Position numbers and translations under genes: made by a program
Shown: piece after piece, positions 7,850 to 15,716 of the stretch
Numbering within the stretch: the first letter of the stretch is position 1
Layout: each line of letters starts with the position of its first letter
Source of the DNA: a virus
Reading direction: 5' to 3' (one strand)
IMG/VR virus record: IMGVR_UViG_3300031521_000075
Location: 1 to 58,222 of that record
Length of the DNA stretch: 58,222 nt
The notes under the pieces: generated by a model
What the model saw: the letters and a program-made list of their open reading frames with translations, nothing else
What the model was told of the DNA's origin: nothing
Databases searched by the model: none

Positions 7850-8197
7850 ATGAATAATATTATTACAATAGCAGTAAGAGAACATAGACCAGAATTAATA
7901 ACCTCTCACTTTAGTTTTGATGTTGCTAGATTGGCAGATTATAATTGTGGAATGGGTAACATTTTAAATTTAAGCATATCTTGTTATGATTTAAATTGTA
8001 GAGAGTGTCCATTTTCGTGTGAGCTTAATGGAGCTACTCTCGAATCTATGAAACAATGGTTAAAACTAGAACCATCAAAACAATCTACTCAACCTATAAC
8101 TTATAGTGAAGAAGAGGTAAAAAATCTTCTTGAGAAATACAGAAATTACGCTGAAATACATGGTTTAAAAACAATAAAAAAAAATAAACTTATATAA
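7850..8197 (+). CDS. Cys-rich ITIAVKEN-domain protein, short form B
   Basis: A 115-residue paralogue of the product at 7069: MNNIITIAVREHRPELIT, the cysteine set (NCGMGN, CYDLNCRECPF) and ESMKQWLKLEP are all retained. The tail begins like the others (YSEEEVKNLLEKY) but stops without the final WFENNKK, so it may be truncated by a shifted stop. Probable metal-binding protein of unknown role. Confidence 0.85.
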   Translation: MNNIITIAVREHRPELITSHFSFDVARLADYNCGMGNILNLSISCYDLNCRECPFSCELNGATLESMKQWLKLEPSKQSTQPITYSEEEVKNLLEKYRNYAEIHGLKTIKKNKLI

Positions 8198-8208
8198 AAG
8201 AGAAAGTG

Positions 8209-8901
8209 ATGAAAACGAAATTATGCAAACCAGTATTAATCGAGAGTAATGATTCGGTTTATGTAGGAGATATAATGAAGTATGTCAAATTAATGTATTT
8301 GCGTACTGAATACGATTGCAAATTAGGAAGTTTAACTATAAACATAAACCGAAATGTTACAGAATCTAATGAATATTGGCAGAAGTATAAATTAGTTTTA
8401 GTTAGCTTAGACCCTAAAGAAATAATTAAAGAAGATGATTTTGTTTTATTGCAGAATGGTGAATTAAAAAGAATGAAAGAGTCTGATGTAATTGATTATT
8501 TGAATAGTAATTCTGATGCAACAGTAAAGGTAATTGCAACACAAAAACAATTATCTCCTGAATATATTAAAAAATTTATTAAAGAGTATAACGAAAATAA
8601 TGTTCAAAACGTAGAGGTTGAAGGTAATCTTTTTAGAAGATTCGGTTCAATTATACTACCTTGTAGTCCTCTTAATAATGAATCTAACTCTGATATGAGT
8701 ATATATAGTTTTGTTCCGAAAACAACAAACAACTTTGTTGCTATTGTTGAAAAAGAAAAGCCAAAAGTTTATACAGAAGAAGAAACATTTTCACTTATGC
8801 AACAATATTTAGATGAATATGTTTGGACTAAAGGTACTTATATGACTCCACAAAATTGGTTAAAAAAATATAATGCGGATAAATTAATCAAAACTTTCTA
8901 A
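8209..8901 (+). CDS. LCxPVLIE-family protein with tail module
   Basis: 230 residues from the ATG at 8209 (a GTG one codon earlier is possible; the paralogue at 9391 starts MKKTQLC, favouring the ATG). The N terminus KTKLCKPVLIE and the central block V-I-A-T-x-x-x-L-x-x-x-Y-I-K-K-F-I-K-E-Y-N are shared with the products at 9391 and 16546. The end, YTEEETFSLM...PQNWLKKYN, is a variant of the common tail. No catalytic motif seen. Confidence 0.8.
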   Translation: MKTKLCKPVLIESNDSVYVGDIMKYVKLMYLRTEYDCKLGSLTININRNVTESNEYWQKYKLVLVSLDPKEIIKEDDFVLLQNGELKRMKESDVIDYLNSNSDATVKVIATQKQLSPEYIKKFIKEYNENNVQNVEVEGNLFRRFGSIILPCSPLNNESNSDMSIYSFVPKTTNNFVAIVEKEKPKVYTEEETFSLMQQYLDEYVWTKGTYMTPQNWLKKYNADKLIKTF

Positions 8902-8912
8902 AATATAAAAAT

Positions 8913-9122
8913 ATGTTACCAAGAAGTTTACATTTAGAACAAATAAACAGATTTCATGATTATTTTTCTAACTTATGTAGTAAGATAGATCAAGAAACTG
9001 ATAAAGACAAACGTTATGAATTGCTTATAAAATATATGGAAATAACAAAATTTTGGAGTGAAGTAGATGATTTCATCGAATTTAAGTTAAAACAAAAGTT
9101 AGATGAAATTGAAAGAGATTAA
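8913..9122 (+). CDS. Small helical protein
   Basis: A 69-residue, highly charged and probably all-helical protein (EQINRFHDYFSNL...). No membrane span, cysteine pair or recognised motif beyond one Cys. It lies between two members of the LCxPVLIE family, in the same direction with short gaps. Confidence 0.7.
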   Translation: MLPRSLHLEQINRFHDYFSNLCSKIDQETDKDKRYELLIKYMEITKFWSEVDDFIEFKLKQKLDEIERD

Positions 9123-9139
9123 ATAAAAGAGAAATGGTT

Positions 9140-9394
9140 ATGTATAGTGATTACGAAAATAATATTATTTCTGTTATAAAAAAACATCTTTATAAAAAAG
9201 AAACTAAAGGTATACTTGGTGGTTTTGATTTTATATATACTAACATTGATAATCAAATTGATAAAATAAAAATAAAAGTAACAATATCAACTTGCTCTTT
9301 ACATGAACCTACTTTAGAAATAAACGACAGCAAAATAAATAACTATAACATCCAATATAAATTTTTAAAAAACTATTTTTACGATATTTTATGA
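9140..9394 (+). CDS. Hypothetical protein
   Basis: About 84 residues from the second in-frame ATG at 9140, which leaves an AGAGA purine run seven bases upstream; the ATG at 9134 is also possible. The protein is Lys/Asn/Ile-rich with a beta-like centre (DKIKIKVTISTC). Its stop overlaps the next ATG by four bases (ATGA), so translation is likely coupled. Confidence 0.7.
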   Translation: MYSDYENNIISVIKKHLYKKETKGILGGFDFIYTNIDNQIDKIKIKVTISTCSLHEPTLEINDSKINNYNIQYKFLKNYFYDIL

Positions 9395-10023
9395 AAAAAA
9401 CACAATTATGTAGACCAGTGCTAATTGAAATGGCAGAAGCTTCGAATTTGTATTTACACAATAATATGTTATATAATTTTGAAGCAGTAGAACATACTCC
9501 TGGGCAAGATAACGGAAGTAATCAATATTTAGTTTTAGTTAGTTTAGATTCAGAAAGTAAAGTAGTCGCAACACATAATCAACTTCCTCTTAAATATATT
9601 AAAAAAGTTGTAAAAGAATATAATTTTTATAGCGAACTTAAAGATGTAGAAATTGAGGTAGAATGTAAAAACATGCAACCTCAATTAACAAACGGGTTTG
9701 TTACAATTATTGATGAAGTAAAACAATTATCTGAAGATTGGGAAGCTTTACTTGCAATTAAAAACATTCCAGAACTTCCTCACATAATTAATTCTGTAAA
9801 AGAGTTAAGAAGATATTATATTGATGGACTTCAAGTTGGATATAATGTAGGAAAGTCAGAAACATCATTACACATCGAAGAAGTAACGTATACTAAAAAA
9901 GATTTAAAAGATGCTTGGGATGCTGGTTATAACAAAGCTGTTTCATCTATTAATGAAGATAGGTTTGACGAAGATGATAATGCTCCTGATTATAATACTT
10001 GGTTTAACAAAAAAAAGAAATAA
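9391..10023 (+). CDS. LCxPVLIE-family protein with tail module
   Basis: 210 residues. It begins MKKTQLCRPVLIEM and contains YLVLVSLDSESKVVATHNQL, then PLKYIKKVVKEYN, aligning with the product at 8209. The C terminus (YTKKDLKDAWDAGYNKA...YNTWFNKKKK) carries the W-F-x-K-K-K end of the shared tail; the D-A-W-D-A-G-Y-N stretch adds a helix. Role unknown; probably part of the same mobile set of phage proteins. Confidence 0.85.
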   Translation: MKKTQLCRPVLIEMAEASNLYLHNNMLYNFEAVEHTPGQDNGSNQYLVLVSLDSESKVVATHNQLPLKYIKKVVKEYNFYSELKDVEIEVECKNMQPQLTNGFVTIIDEVKQLSEDWEALLAIKNIPELPHIINSVKELRRYYIDGLQVGYNVGKSETSLHIEEVTYTKKDLKDAWDAGYNKAVSSINEDRFDEDDNAPDYNTWFNKKKK

Positions 10024-10025
10024 AC

Positions 10026-10394
10026 ATGATCACTCCAGTAACATTCGAAATAGCTAAACTTTTGAAAGAAAAGGGTTTTAACAAAAGATGTAGTAAAGCG
10101 TTTTTATTAAAAACTTTCCAACCTTCAAATCTTTTTGAAGATAACATTTCAGTGATTAAAGATGCTGAAAATTACTCAAATAGTGAGTTTGAAAAATACT
10201 ACAGACCAACAACCTCTGAAGTTGTGATGTGGCTATGGAATGACTATAAGATTTGGATTGAAGTTCGTAAATCTTATGTCGGTGGTTTTATCCCAGTCAT
10301 TGCGACATATCCAAGAATAGAATTAGAAACATATCTCACACCAACAGAAGCTTATATAGAAGGAATACTTTACACTTTAGTTAACTTATTATGA
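10026..10394 (+). CDS. Phage hypothetical, VTFEIAKLLKEKGF family
   Basis: A 122-residue protein of a layout I recognise as common but uncharacterised in Bacteroidota phages: EIAKLLKEKGF, one Cys, then YYRPTTSEVVMWLWNDY and a closing LTPTEAYIEGILYTLVNLL. A distant relative is at 21447 (YEVAKELKELGF ... QQVIDWLRIEH). The stop overlaps the next start by four bases. Function not known. Confidence 0.85.
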   Translation: MITPVTFEIAKLLKEKGFNKRCSKAFLLKTFQPSNLFEDNISVIKDAENYSNSEFEKYYRPTTSEVVMWLWNDYKIWIEVRKSYVGGFIPVIATYPRIELETYLTPTEAYIEGILYTLVNLL

Positions 10395-10684
10395 GAACAA
10401 TGCATGAATTGTTGATATTATTGAGAGGTAATATAAAAATAACTAAATCTTGGTTTGGTTTAAGACAAAGAATAGGTCGAGGTTTATGTTTAGAAATAGG
10501 TTTACTCTACAGTAGTTGCGATGATTTAATAAACAATGAAGAATATTGCTTATTGTGCAGTTATATAAATGATAATAGACCTTTTTACGAAAAAGATGAT
10601 TCTTATGGTTGGAAACCTACTTTGTGGAAGCCGAGGCTAAAATGGTTGAATGAACATATTGAACGAACAAGAAAGGTAAATTAA
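10391..10684 (+). CDS. Hypothetical protein, phage accessory family
   Basis: 97 residues with three cysteines (GLCLEIG, SSCDDL, YCLLCSY), an N-R-P-F block and a tryptophan-rich end (YGWKPTLWKPRLKWLNEHI). The layout resembles small unknown proteins seen in other Bacteroidota phages. It overlaps the preceding gene by four bases and is the last gene before the RNA-rich island. Confidence 0.75.
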   Translation: MRTMHELLILLRGNIKITKSWFGLRQRIGRGLCLEIGLLYSSCDDLINNEEYCLLCSYINDNRPFYEKDDSYGWKPTLWKPRLKWLNEHIERTRKVN

Positions 10685-10693
10685 AAATTAAAG

Positions 10694-10853
10694 AACTCTG
10701 CTAAGTAACTTAGACGAATACTTCGGGAGACGGCACTCCCATTAAAACAATAGCAAGTATTAAACCTGTTGAAGTCTTAGAATCTCTAAGTAAGTTGAAA
10801 GTAGACTGAAACATGAGTATCAATCCTTAGGTAAGGTTGACAGAGTTTTTTTA
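10694..10853 (+). ncRNA. Structured RNA candidate 1
   Basis: No gene fits here, but the DNA folds strongly as RNA. AACTCTG (10694-10700) pairs perfectly with CAGAGTT (10841-10847), closing a multibranch structure. Inside are AATACTT/AAGTATT (10717-10723 with 10755-10761), GGGAG/CTCCC (10725-10729 with 10736-10740), CTTAGA/TCTAAG (10776-10781 with 10785-10790) and CCTT/AAGG. A run of seven T follows the closing stem, so it would end like an intrinsic terminator. I cannot match it to a known family. Confidence 0.6.
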
Positions 10854-10865
10854 CAAAAAATTTGG

Positions 10866-10893
10866 TTTGTGTTGATATATGTTATATCTTTAG
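10866..10893 (+). promoter_or_regulatory. Early-type promoter
   Basis: TTTG at 10866 and TATCTTTAG at 10885 start 19 nt apart. The ATG at 10916 is 23 nt after the second box, the same distance as at four other sites. It separates the structured RNA from the next gene. Confidence 0.75.
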
Positions 10894-10915
10894 TAAATAA
10901 AATAGCATTAATAAT

Positions 10916-11209
10916 ATGGAAAAAGAAAAGATTTTCACTCCTGAATTTCTAAAAGAAATAGGGTTTACTTTAATTGATGAATCAAAAAGTAAATTTAAAC
11001 CATATTCAACTTATGGAAAGGCAAAAGATAAAATAAATCTTACATTAATTGAATGGTGTGAAGAAGGACATTCTGTTACTTATTTTGGGGAACAATTAAA
11101 ACCGAATACAAGTGTTGGAATAAAAAAAGATGCTGGTGGTCGAACTGTTTTTAATGGATATGTTTTTACACAAGATGATGTAAGAAAAATATTATCTTTA
11201 ACTTGGTAA
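10916..11209 (+). CDS. Hypothetical protein in RNA-rich island
   Basis: 97 residues, beginning FTPEFLKEIGFTLI and ending GRTVFNGYVFTQDDVRKILSL. The pattern 'EFLK..GF ... GRT.F.GYV.T.DDV..I' is familiar from small uncharacterised phage proteins. It is the only clear gene between structured RNA candidates 1 and 2 and has its own promoter. Confidence 0.8.
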   Translation: MEKEKIFTPEFLKEIGFTLIDESKSKFKPYSTYGKAKDKINLTLIEWCEEGHSVTYFGEQLKPNTSVGIKKDAGGRTVFNGYVFTQDDVRKILSLTW

Positions 11210-11220
11210 TTTTAAAATTA

Positions 11221-11350
11221 AATAAGTAATCCAGTCAATAGTGTTGATAACATTGTGAAACAATAAAAGATAGTATAATTACCAACTATGGAGTAATCAT
11301 CCGAAGTTTTTGGAATCATAATTATATGTTTGGGGAGAAAATTACTTATT
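11221..11350 (+). ncRNA. Structured RNA candidate 2
   Basis: AATAAGTAAT (11221-11230) and ATTACTTATT (11341-11350) form a perfect 10-bp closing stem around 110 bases with no gene. Internal pairings include a bulged CAAT..GTT/AACATTG hairpin and ATAGT/ACTAT. Pairing of this length closing such a distance is unlikely in this AT-rich DNA unless selected. Family unknown. Confidence 0.5.
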
Positions 11351-11461
11351 TATTTAATAACAAATAATAGTAGGGATATTGGTGTTGTAAAACTGTAATA
11401 TTCACTGCGATATAAATTCTGTCAAATCAGATCTATTTGTTGTTTTTTTAGAAAAAAATTT

Positions 11462-11550
11462 AATAATTGATACTACATGTCCGAATCTGAAGTGCACTAT
11501 CTGGTAAGTCTTTAATTGCGAAGAAGTCAGATTATCAATTATTTTTTTCA
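11462..11550 (+). ncRNA. Structured RNA candidate 3 with terminator-like end
   Basis: AATAATTGAT (11462-11471) pairs perfectly with ATCAATTATT (11534-11543). Nested inside, AATCTGA (11484-11490) pairs with TCAGATT (11527-11533). A T-run follows the outer stem. The inner loop (~36 bases) is less AT-rich than its surroundings. It ends ten bases before the tRNA-like gene. Family unknown. Confidence 0.5.
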
Positions 11551-11559
11551 TAATTAAAC

Positions 11560-11631
11560 GGGTATGGAGCTTTAGGGTAAGCGTGCCGGCGGAGCTGGTA
11601 AGTGAAGTAGGTTCGAATCCTGTCATATCCA
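11560..11631 (+). tRNA. tRNA-like gene, anticodon uncertain (GGA?)
   Basis: The 3' half is clearly tRNA-like: the T arm is GTAGG-TTCGAAT-CCTGT and the acceptor CATATCC pairs with GGGTATG at the 5' end. The D arm reads GCTT-TAGGGT-AAGC. The anticodon stem TGCCG/TGGTA leaves the loop GCGGAGC, giving GGA (Ser) but with C instead of U at position 33 and a short variable region, unlike a normal tRNA-Ser. It may be a degenerate or specialised tRNA. It is the only tRNA-like gene on the plus strand. Confidence 0.6.
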
Positions 11632-11646
11632 CAAAATTTTAAAACT

Positions 11647-11745
11647 ATGTATTGTAAACAATGTAACATTATTATCCAAATTGGATTAAACAACAGCAGT
11701 GATTCTCGTTATTGTATTCATTGTTATCGATTTTTAATGCCTTAA
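11647..11745 (+). CDS. Tiny zinc-ribbon peptide
   Basis: A 32-residue frame with CKQC at residues 3-6 and CIHC at 23-26, a regular two-pair zinc ribbon. It starts 16 bases after the tRNA-like gene and ends ten bases before the next ATG. Such peptides are easily missed; the exact cysteine spacing is the main evidence. Confidence 0.5.
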   Translation: MYCKQCNIIIQIGLNNSSDSRYCIHCYRFLMP

Positions 11746-11755
11746 TTTTTTATAT

Positions 11756-11986
11756 ATGCCAATAATATTAGGTTTAAACGACCACATGCCTTTTGGAAAA
11801 CATAAAGGAAAGCTAATAAAAGATTTATTAACAGCAGAAAACATTAGTTATTTAGAATGGTTTATAAAAACAGTTCTTACTTATAAATTTGACAATATTA
11901 TCTTAGATAAAATATCAATTATTGAAGATAATATGTATGAAGGAAACTCTTTTGCGTCAGAAAACGGAATAATGGAACATTTTTAA
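11756..11986 (+). CDS. MPFGKHKGK-motif protein (exodeoxyribonuclease X C-terminal-like/DUF3820-like)
   Basis: 76 residues. MPFGKHKGKLIKDLL...YLEWFIK matches the compact 'M-P-F-G-K-x-K-G-K-x-(I/L)-x-D-L-P-x-x-Y-L-x-W' signature known from the C-terminal domain of some RNase-T-like exonucleases and from stand-alone DUF3820-type proteins. Here it stands alone with no nuclease domain. It may bind nucleic acid. Assignment rests on the motif only. Confidence 0.7.
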   Translation: MPIILGLNDHMPFGKHKGKLIKDLLTAENISYLEWFIKTVLTYKFDNIILDKISIIEDNMYEGNSFASENGIMEHF

Positions 11987-12184
11987 TTAAATCTTAAAAT
12001 TTTGGAATTAGAATGTCAAAACGAAAAGTATTGTACAAGAAAATTAGGAGAGGCGTTAAAAGTTAAAATTTCTTCTTGCAATATACATAAGCATTGTGTA
12101 AACTATAGACCAATAGTAGAGGTTAAAAAAATAATGTTATTGATATAACAATAAAGATTTCATATACAAAAGAAAATTAATAAT
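11987..12184 (+). other. Gap with possible gene remnant
   Basis: From a TTG at 12002 a frame reads 48 residues with three cysteines (LELECQNEKYCTRKLGEALK...), in the same frame as the previous gene after its stop, but without an ATG. It could be a decayed gene or the former extension of the upstream one. Nothing else is evident in this stretch. Confidence 0.3.
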
Positions 12185-13073
12185 ATGGAAAATCAAGAAG
12201 GGTGTTTAAAAGGCGAAACTTGCAACCGAACTGTCTGATGATGATTTAGATTTCCAATATAAATATATTTATGATGACATGAAGGTAAACAAAATAGAAG
12301 ATCTTCAAAACATTGACTATTTATTTTTAGTAACTAAACAAACTAAAGACGGTGTTTATTCTCCTACAAAAGCTGTAATTGATCGGTTTTATCAATATAA
12401 TTATTCTAGCAATAAAGCAAAAATTGACAAAACTATTCTTAAAAAAGCAGGAGTTCATACTGTTCAGTTTAAAGATTCTGTTCATTTTAACATTTTAGAA
12501 TATTTTAATTTAAAAGACATAAAAATTAAAGCCCCTAAAAAAGTTATAGAACGTTACAACTATTCAAAATATTGTGAAGATAAAATAATAGTAGAAAAAA
12601 TTAAAAAAGAAGAAGAAGAAAAACTTCGCGAAGAATTAGAAATTAAAGCCGACACATATACTTTAATGCAAAACGGAAAAGTTGTATTAAAAGATAAACG
12701 TTCTTATGAAATTGCTGAATACTTTGATAAAAAAACCAGTTTGAATTTAAAAAAAGATGCTGTAAACGCAATGACTTCGGTTTTTGAAGCTTACCCGGAT
12801 ATAGAAAAAATTGAATTAGCTTCTTTTGGAACTTATTACAAATACGAACTAGCTGGGGAATCTCATTATGATACAGATTGTTTAAACAAACATATTGATA
12901 AAAATTTACTTAACAACATTTGCGAACTTTATGATTTTTACCTTCCGAGTGAAGAAGATTTAGAAGTTACGTTTGGATGGTCAGAAAGAGGGTTTCAAGT
13001 TTTCGGAGTTCGCAGAAAACCAAAATCTAAAAAACTTGAAGCTTATGTTGAAGATTATGATGGTGTTGAATAG
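12185..13073 (+). pseudogene. Hypothetical protein with probable frameshifted 5' end
   Basis: The clean reading frame starts at the ATG at 12279 (264 residues) and may be the whole gene. However, the same frame upstream reads coding-like sequence (LATELSDDDLDFQYKYIYDD) back to a stop with no ATG, while an ATG at 12185 with a leader typical of this phage opens a frame that is one base off and stops at 12238. A single indel in the A-run near 12209 would join them. The body has a charged coiled-coil-like stretch (~105-125). Function unknown; 12279-13073 is the conservative gene. Confidence 0.55.
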
Positions 13074-13088
13074 AATAATAAAAAATAT

Positions 13089-14153
13089 ATGAAAAAAATA
13101 AAAAAAGAAATTACTCTTACTGTAACATTAAATGAGTATATTTCAAAAGACAAAACTTCTCTTTTGGTGGACAAAAAGGGTTTGCTTTCTTTATTAAAAT
13201 CAACAATTAAAGAAACTGAAGAAGGGTCTAAAGAAGAAATCATTAATAGAGATAATATTTACGATTTTTTATCATTTAAAGTAGATGAAGAAAAACTGTT
13301 AACTATTTATGATGAACAAAACAAAAAAACTTATCCTCATTTTGTTTATCATTTTTTAAGAAAATTTTATACAACCTCTGAAGGTTGTCAATATTGGATG
13401 AATGGAGGTAATTTTATTTATTCGGATTACGACCCACGCACTCTTTTACATAATAGAATGGTTACTGGGGAGTTAAGAAGTTATGGTAAAGATTATTCAG
13501 TAAGAGATAGAATTTTGCTTCATTTAGTTTCTGCTAAAGCTATTCGTGTTTATGGAATTGGAGCATCTTATAAAATGGTTAAGTTAAAAACGCATCAAGA
13601 TCTAATTGATTTTTTTGATTTCATTTTAAATAGCAAAATGATAGAAATGTACTCCAAAGAATCTTTGTCTTTAAAAGGAGAATGTTTGTTAGATAAAGAA
13701 TTTAGTGATGCAAAAATTTTTTTAAAAAAGAAAGAATTTACAGCCGTGCATTTAATTTACCAATGTTGGAGAAGTTATGATTTAAAAGCATTGAAATATT
13801 TAATCGATTCTCGCAATTTAGATTTATATAAACTTGACGAATTATTAAAACCAGAACCTTTAGGGGTTTTAGGTATATTTGTTAATTTGTTTTACTATGA
13901 AATAAAAAGTATAACTGAGAAAAACCGTTATAAAAAAGATTATAACAGTTACATTGAGTTTATGACTTTTGTCGCAACTAATTATCCGAATTTAGAATTA
14001 AAATATAGCGATGTAAGATATTTAGATTCTACTGTTTTTCGCTTTGATGATAAAAAAGATTTTATAAATACTGTTATAAAATCAGATCGATATAAAGAAA
14101 ATGTTTTTTTTAAAGAAGTTTTAAATAAAATATTCAAAATACAAAATAATTAA
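13089..14153 (+). CDS. Hypothetical 354-residue protein
   Basis: A soluble, Lys-rich protein without signal peptide, membrane span or recognised motif; one of the larger products in the accessory array. It begins MKKIKKEITLTVTLNEY and is predicted mixed alpha/beta at the start and mainly helical later. It follows the possibly frameshifted gene by 15 bases and precedes the next gene by two, so it is likely in the same transcript. Confidence 0.85.
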   Translation: MKKIKKEITLTVTLNEYISKDKTSLLVDKKGLLSLLKSTIKETEEGSKEEIINRDNIYDFLSFKVDEEKLLTIYDEQNKKTYPHFVYHFLRKFYTTSEGCQYWMNGGNFIYSDYDPRTLLHNRMVTGELRSYGKDYSVRDRILLHLVSAKAIRVYGIGASYKMVKLKTHQDLIDFFDFILNSKMIEMYSKESLSLKGECLLDKEFSDAKIFLKKKEFTAVHLIYQCWRSYDLKALKYLIDSRNLDLYKLDELLKPEPLGVLGIFVNLFYYEIKSITEKNRYKKDYNSYIEFMTFVATNYPNLELKYSDVRYLDSTVFRFDDKKDFINTVIKSDRYKENVFFKEVLNKIFKIQNN

Positions 14154-14155
14154 TT

Positions 14156-14458
14156 ATGACTTACGACGAAAAAATAGATAAATTCGATAAAAAAATTCGA
14201 AACGTTTTTGGAAAAACACCTTTTGATGAACTACCGTACAAAATGCATCATGGAAGTAGTTCTCATAGTCCAGATAACACAAGTGGAATGAGTACTTGTG
14301 ATATTGTTACATGGGTAAAATGGAAAAACTTTGATTGGTTTAGACCTTATGGTGATTTTGGACAAGCACAAATACTTAAAATGATTGATATTTGCAATAA
14401 TGATTATCAAATTGAATCATTATTTGAATTATTATCTGCTAAAAAAGTTAATTTATGA
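14156..14458 (+). CDS. Hypothetical protein
   Basis: A 100-residue soluble protein. The centre has His/Ser-rich sequence (MHHGSSSHSPDNTSG) and a tryptophan cluster (WVKWKNFDWFRPYG). The end is helical. It overlaps the following start by four bases (ATGA). Not recognised. Confidence 0.75.
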   Translation: MTYDEKIDKFDKKIRNVFGKTPFDELPYKMHHGSSSHSPDNTSGMSTCDIVTWVKWKNFDWFRPYGDFGQAQILKMIDICNNDYQIESLFELLSAKKVNL

Positions 14459-14754
14459 GAGTATTATCTGAAACATATCCAACCGCAAGAAAAACATATG
14501 AATGCAACTCTTGTTTATTTATATTTGAAGGGTTTGGAAATAACTTAAAAGAATTTTTTAATTACTATAAATTAACTCTAACAGAAAAAAAACAAGTCTT
14601 GACTGCTAAAAATAATAAATATCAAATTCGTGCAGGAGAAAAATATATTAGACAAACATTAATAGATGAATCTTCAAAAGATTTCTTTTGTGTAAAATCC
14701 ATCCCTGAAGTACATAACATTTGCTGCAAATATAACTTATATCAAGAAAATTAA
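14455..14754 (+). CDS. Zinc-binding-type phage protein (YPTARKTYECNSC)
   Basis: 99 residues. YPTARKTYECNSC near the start, then I-R-A-G-E-K-Y-I-R-Q, and IPEVHNICCKYNLY at the end. The layout (P-T-A-R-K-x-Y-x-C-x-x-C ... G-E-K-Y ... H-x-I-C) is one I associate with small uncharacterised zinc proteins in Bacteroidota phages. The cysteine pair at ~17-20 with the distal His and Cys could bind one zinc. Translation is coupled to the upstream gene by overlap. Confidence 0.8.
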   Translation: MRVLSETYPTARKTYECNSCLFIFEGFGNNLKEFFNYYKLTLTEKKQVLTAKNNKYQIRAGEKYIRQTLIDESSKDFFCVKSIPEVHNICCKYNLYQEN

Positions 14755-14766
14755 AAAATGAGTAGG

Positions 14767-14794
14767 TTTGTATACAAATAATTCTTAAATTTAG
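14767..14794 (+). promoter_or_regulatory. Early-type promoter
   Basis: TTTG at 14767 and TAAATTTAG at 14786, starts 19 nt apart, 23 nt before the ATG at 14817. Confidence 0.75.
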
Positions 14795-14816
14795 GTATAA
14801 TTAAAAACTAAGAATT

Positions 14817-15113
14817 ATGAGTATAGAAGAACTAACATCAGGAATTACAATTTATTGTGTAAAATCAAACAGAGTAGTTTGGTATAGATACTTATGTGTA
14901 CACCCATCAGGAAAAGGTTCTTACCATATTTTGATAGAAGGGTTTACAGAAGAACCTCTTAGAATATACAAAGATGAATTACAAAAAATATTAGATCAAG
15001 ATTGTTTAACTTACGAAAGTGCTCAATTATTATTGGCAAAAAAACTAAGAGAAGAATCTGATCGTCTTTTTGAAAAACTTGAAGAAAAAGGTAACTTAAC
15101 TTTAAAACAATAA
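14817..15113 (+). CDS. Hypothetical protein
   Basis: 98 residues: a beta-rich first half (GITIYCVKSNRVVWYRYLCV) with two cysteines and a helical, charged second half (LLLAKKLREESDRLFEKLEEK). First gene behind a clear early promoter. No recognised family. Confidence 0.8.
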   Translation: MSIEELTSGITIYCVKSNRVVWYRYLCVHPSGKGSYHILIEGFTEEPLRIYKDELQKILDQDCLTYESAQLLLAKKLREESDRLFEKLEEKGNLTLKQ

Positions 15114-15117
15114 AATT

Positions 15118-15711
15118 ATGAAAGAGAAAGAAAATACTACACCTAGATTTTTTGTAGATATTAGAGTTGGTTGCGCAGCTGTAAGAGATTCTCAACACCC
15201 TAAATACAGTAAAAACTATCCTGGCTTGAATCAGGATTTGGAAGATATTGTAGCATGGAAACAAGGTGTTAGAGATATTCTTGATGAATGGTCTGTAAAA
15301 GAAGAAGATATTGATTATTTAACTAATCTTTGTGATTCTTTAAACAAAGGGTTAAGTGAATTAACACTACCTGCTGAAATACAAAAAATTTACTATGATC
15401 TTTTTAAAGATGGATGTTTGATTTTTTCAAACATATCTGGAGATCAGATGATGGAATTAAGAAATCAAATAGCAAAAAAAAGATTAAAAGGATATTCTCT
15501 TAAAATAAACAGCAACTCTTTTAATCTTTTCGACAAAGAGGTTAACATAGAAAACGAAACTGTTATGTTAACAGATTTAGGTGAAGTAGAAAACAAATGG
15601 TTTTCGGATAGAAATTTAAATGGGTATCCAATGGGTTGTGCACCAGAAAGTGAAAGACTTGTTATGTGTATTAAACTTAGAAGTTTACAATTAGATAATG
15701 AAAAAAAATAA
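15118..15711 (+). CDS. Hypothetical protein (FFVDIRVGCAAVRD)
   Basis: 197 residues. The N terminus, RFFVDIRVGCAAVRDSQHP followed by YPGLNQDLEDIVAWKQG, has a distinctive look shared with uncharacterised phage proteins. The rest is helical then beta-rich, with a Cys/Pro segment near the end (GYPMGCAPESERLV). No membrane span. Function unknown. Confidence 0.8.
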   Translation: MKEKENTTPRFFVDIRVGCAAVRDSQHPKYSKNYPGLNQDLEDIVAWKQGVRDILDEWSVKEEDIDYLTNLCDSLNKGLSELTLPAEIQKIYYDLFKDGCLIFSNISGDQMMELRNQIAKKRLKGYSLKINSNSFNLFDKEVNIENETVMLTDLGEVENKWFSDRNLNGYPMGCAPESERLVMCIKLRSLQLDNEKK

Positions 15712-15716
15712 AAATT

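Noticed and set aside
10694-10853. Group I intron, hammerhead ribozyme or tmRNA in structured RNA 1
   Set aside because: No recognisable conserved core (P7 region, CUGANGA/GAAA, tRNA-like ends with tag frame), and the flanks are not an interrupted gene.
11402-11632. Minus-strand open frame with GFEPTSLTSSAG
   Set aside because: This is the typical translation of an antisense tRNA (T arm read as GFEP); the plus-strand tRNA-like gene and RNA structures explain the region.
12200-12215. Programmed -1 frameshift at TTTAAAA
   Set aside because: The heptamer has the right form, but a -1 shift does not lead into the downstream gene's frame; +1 would be needed.
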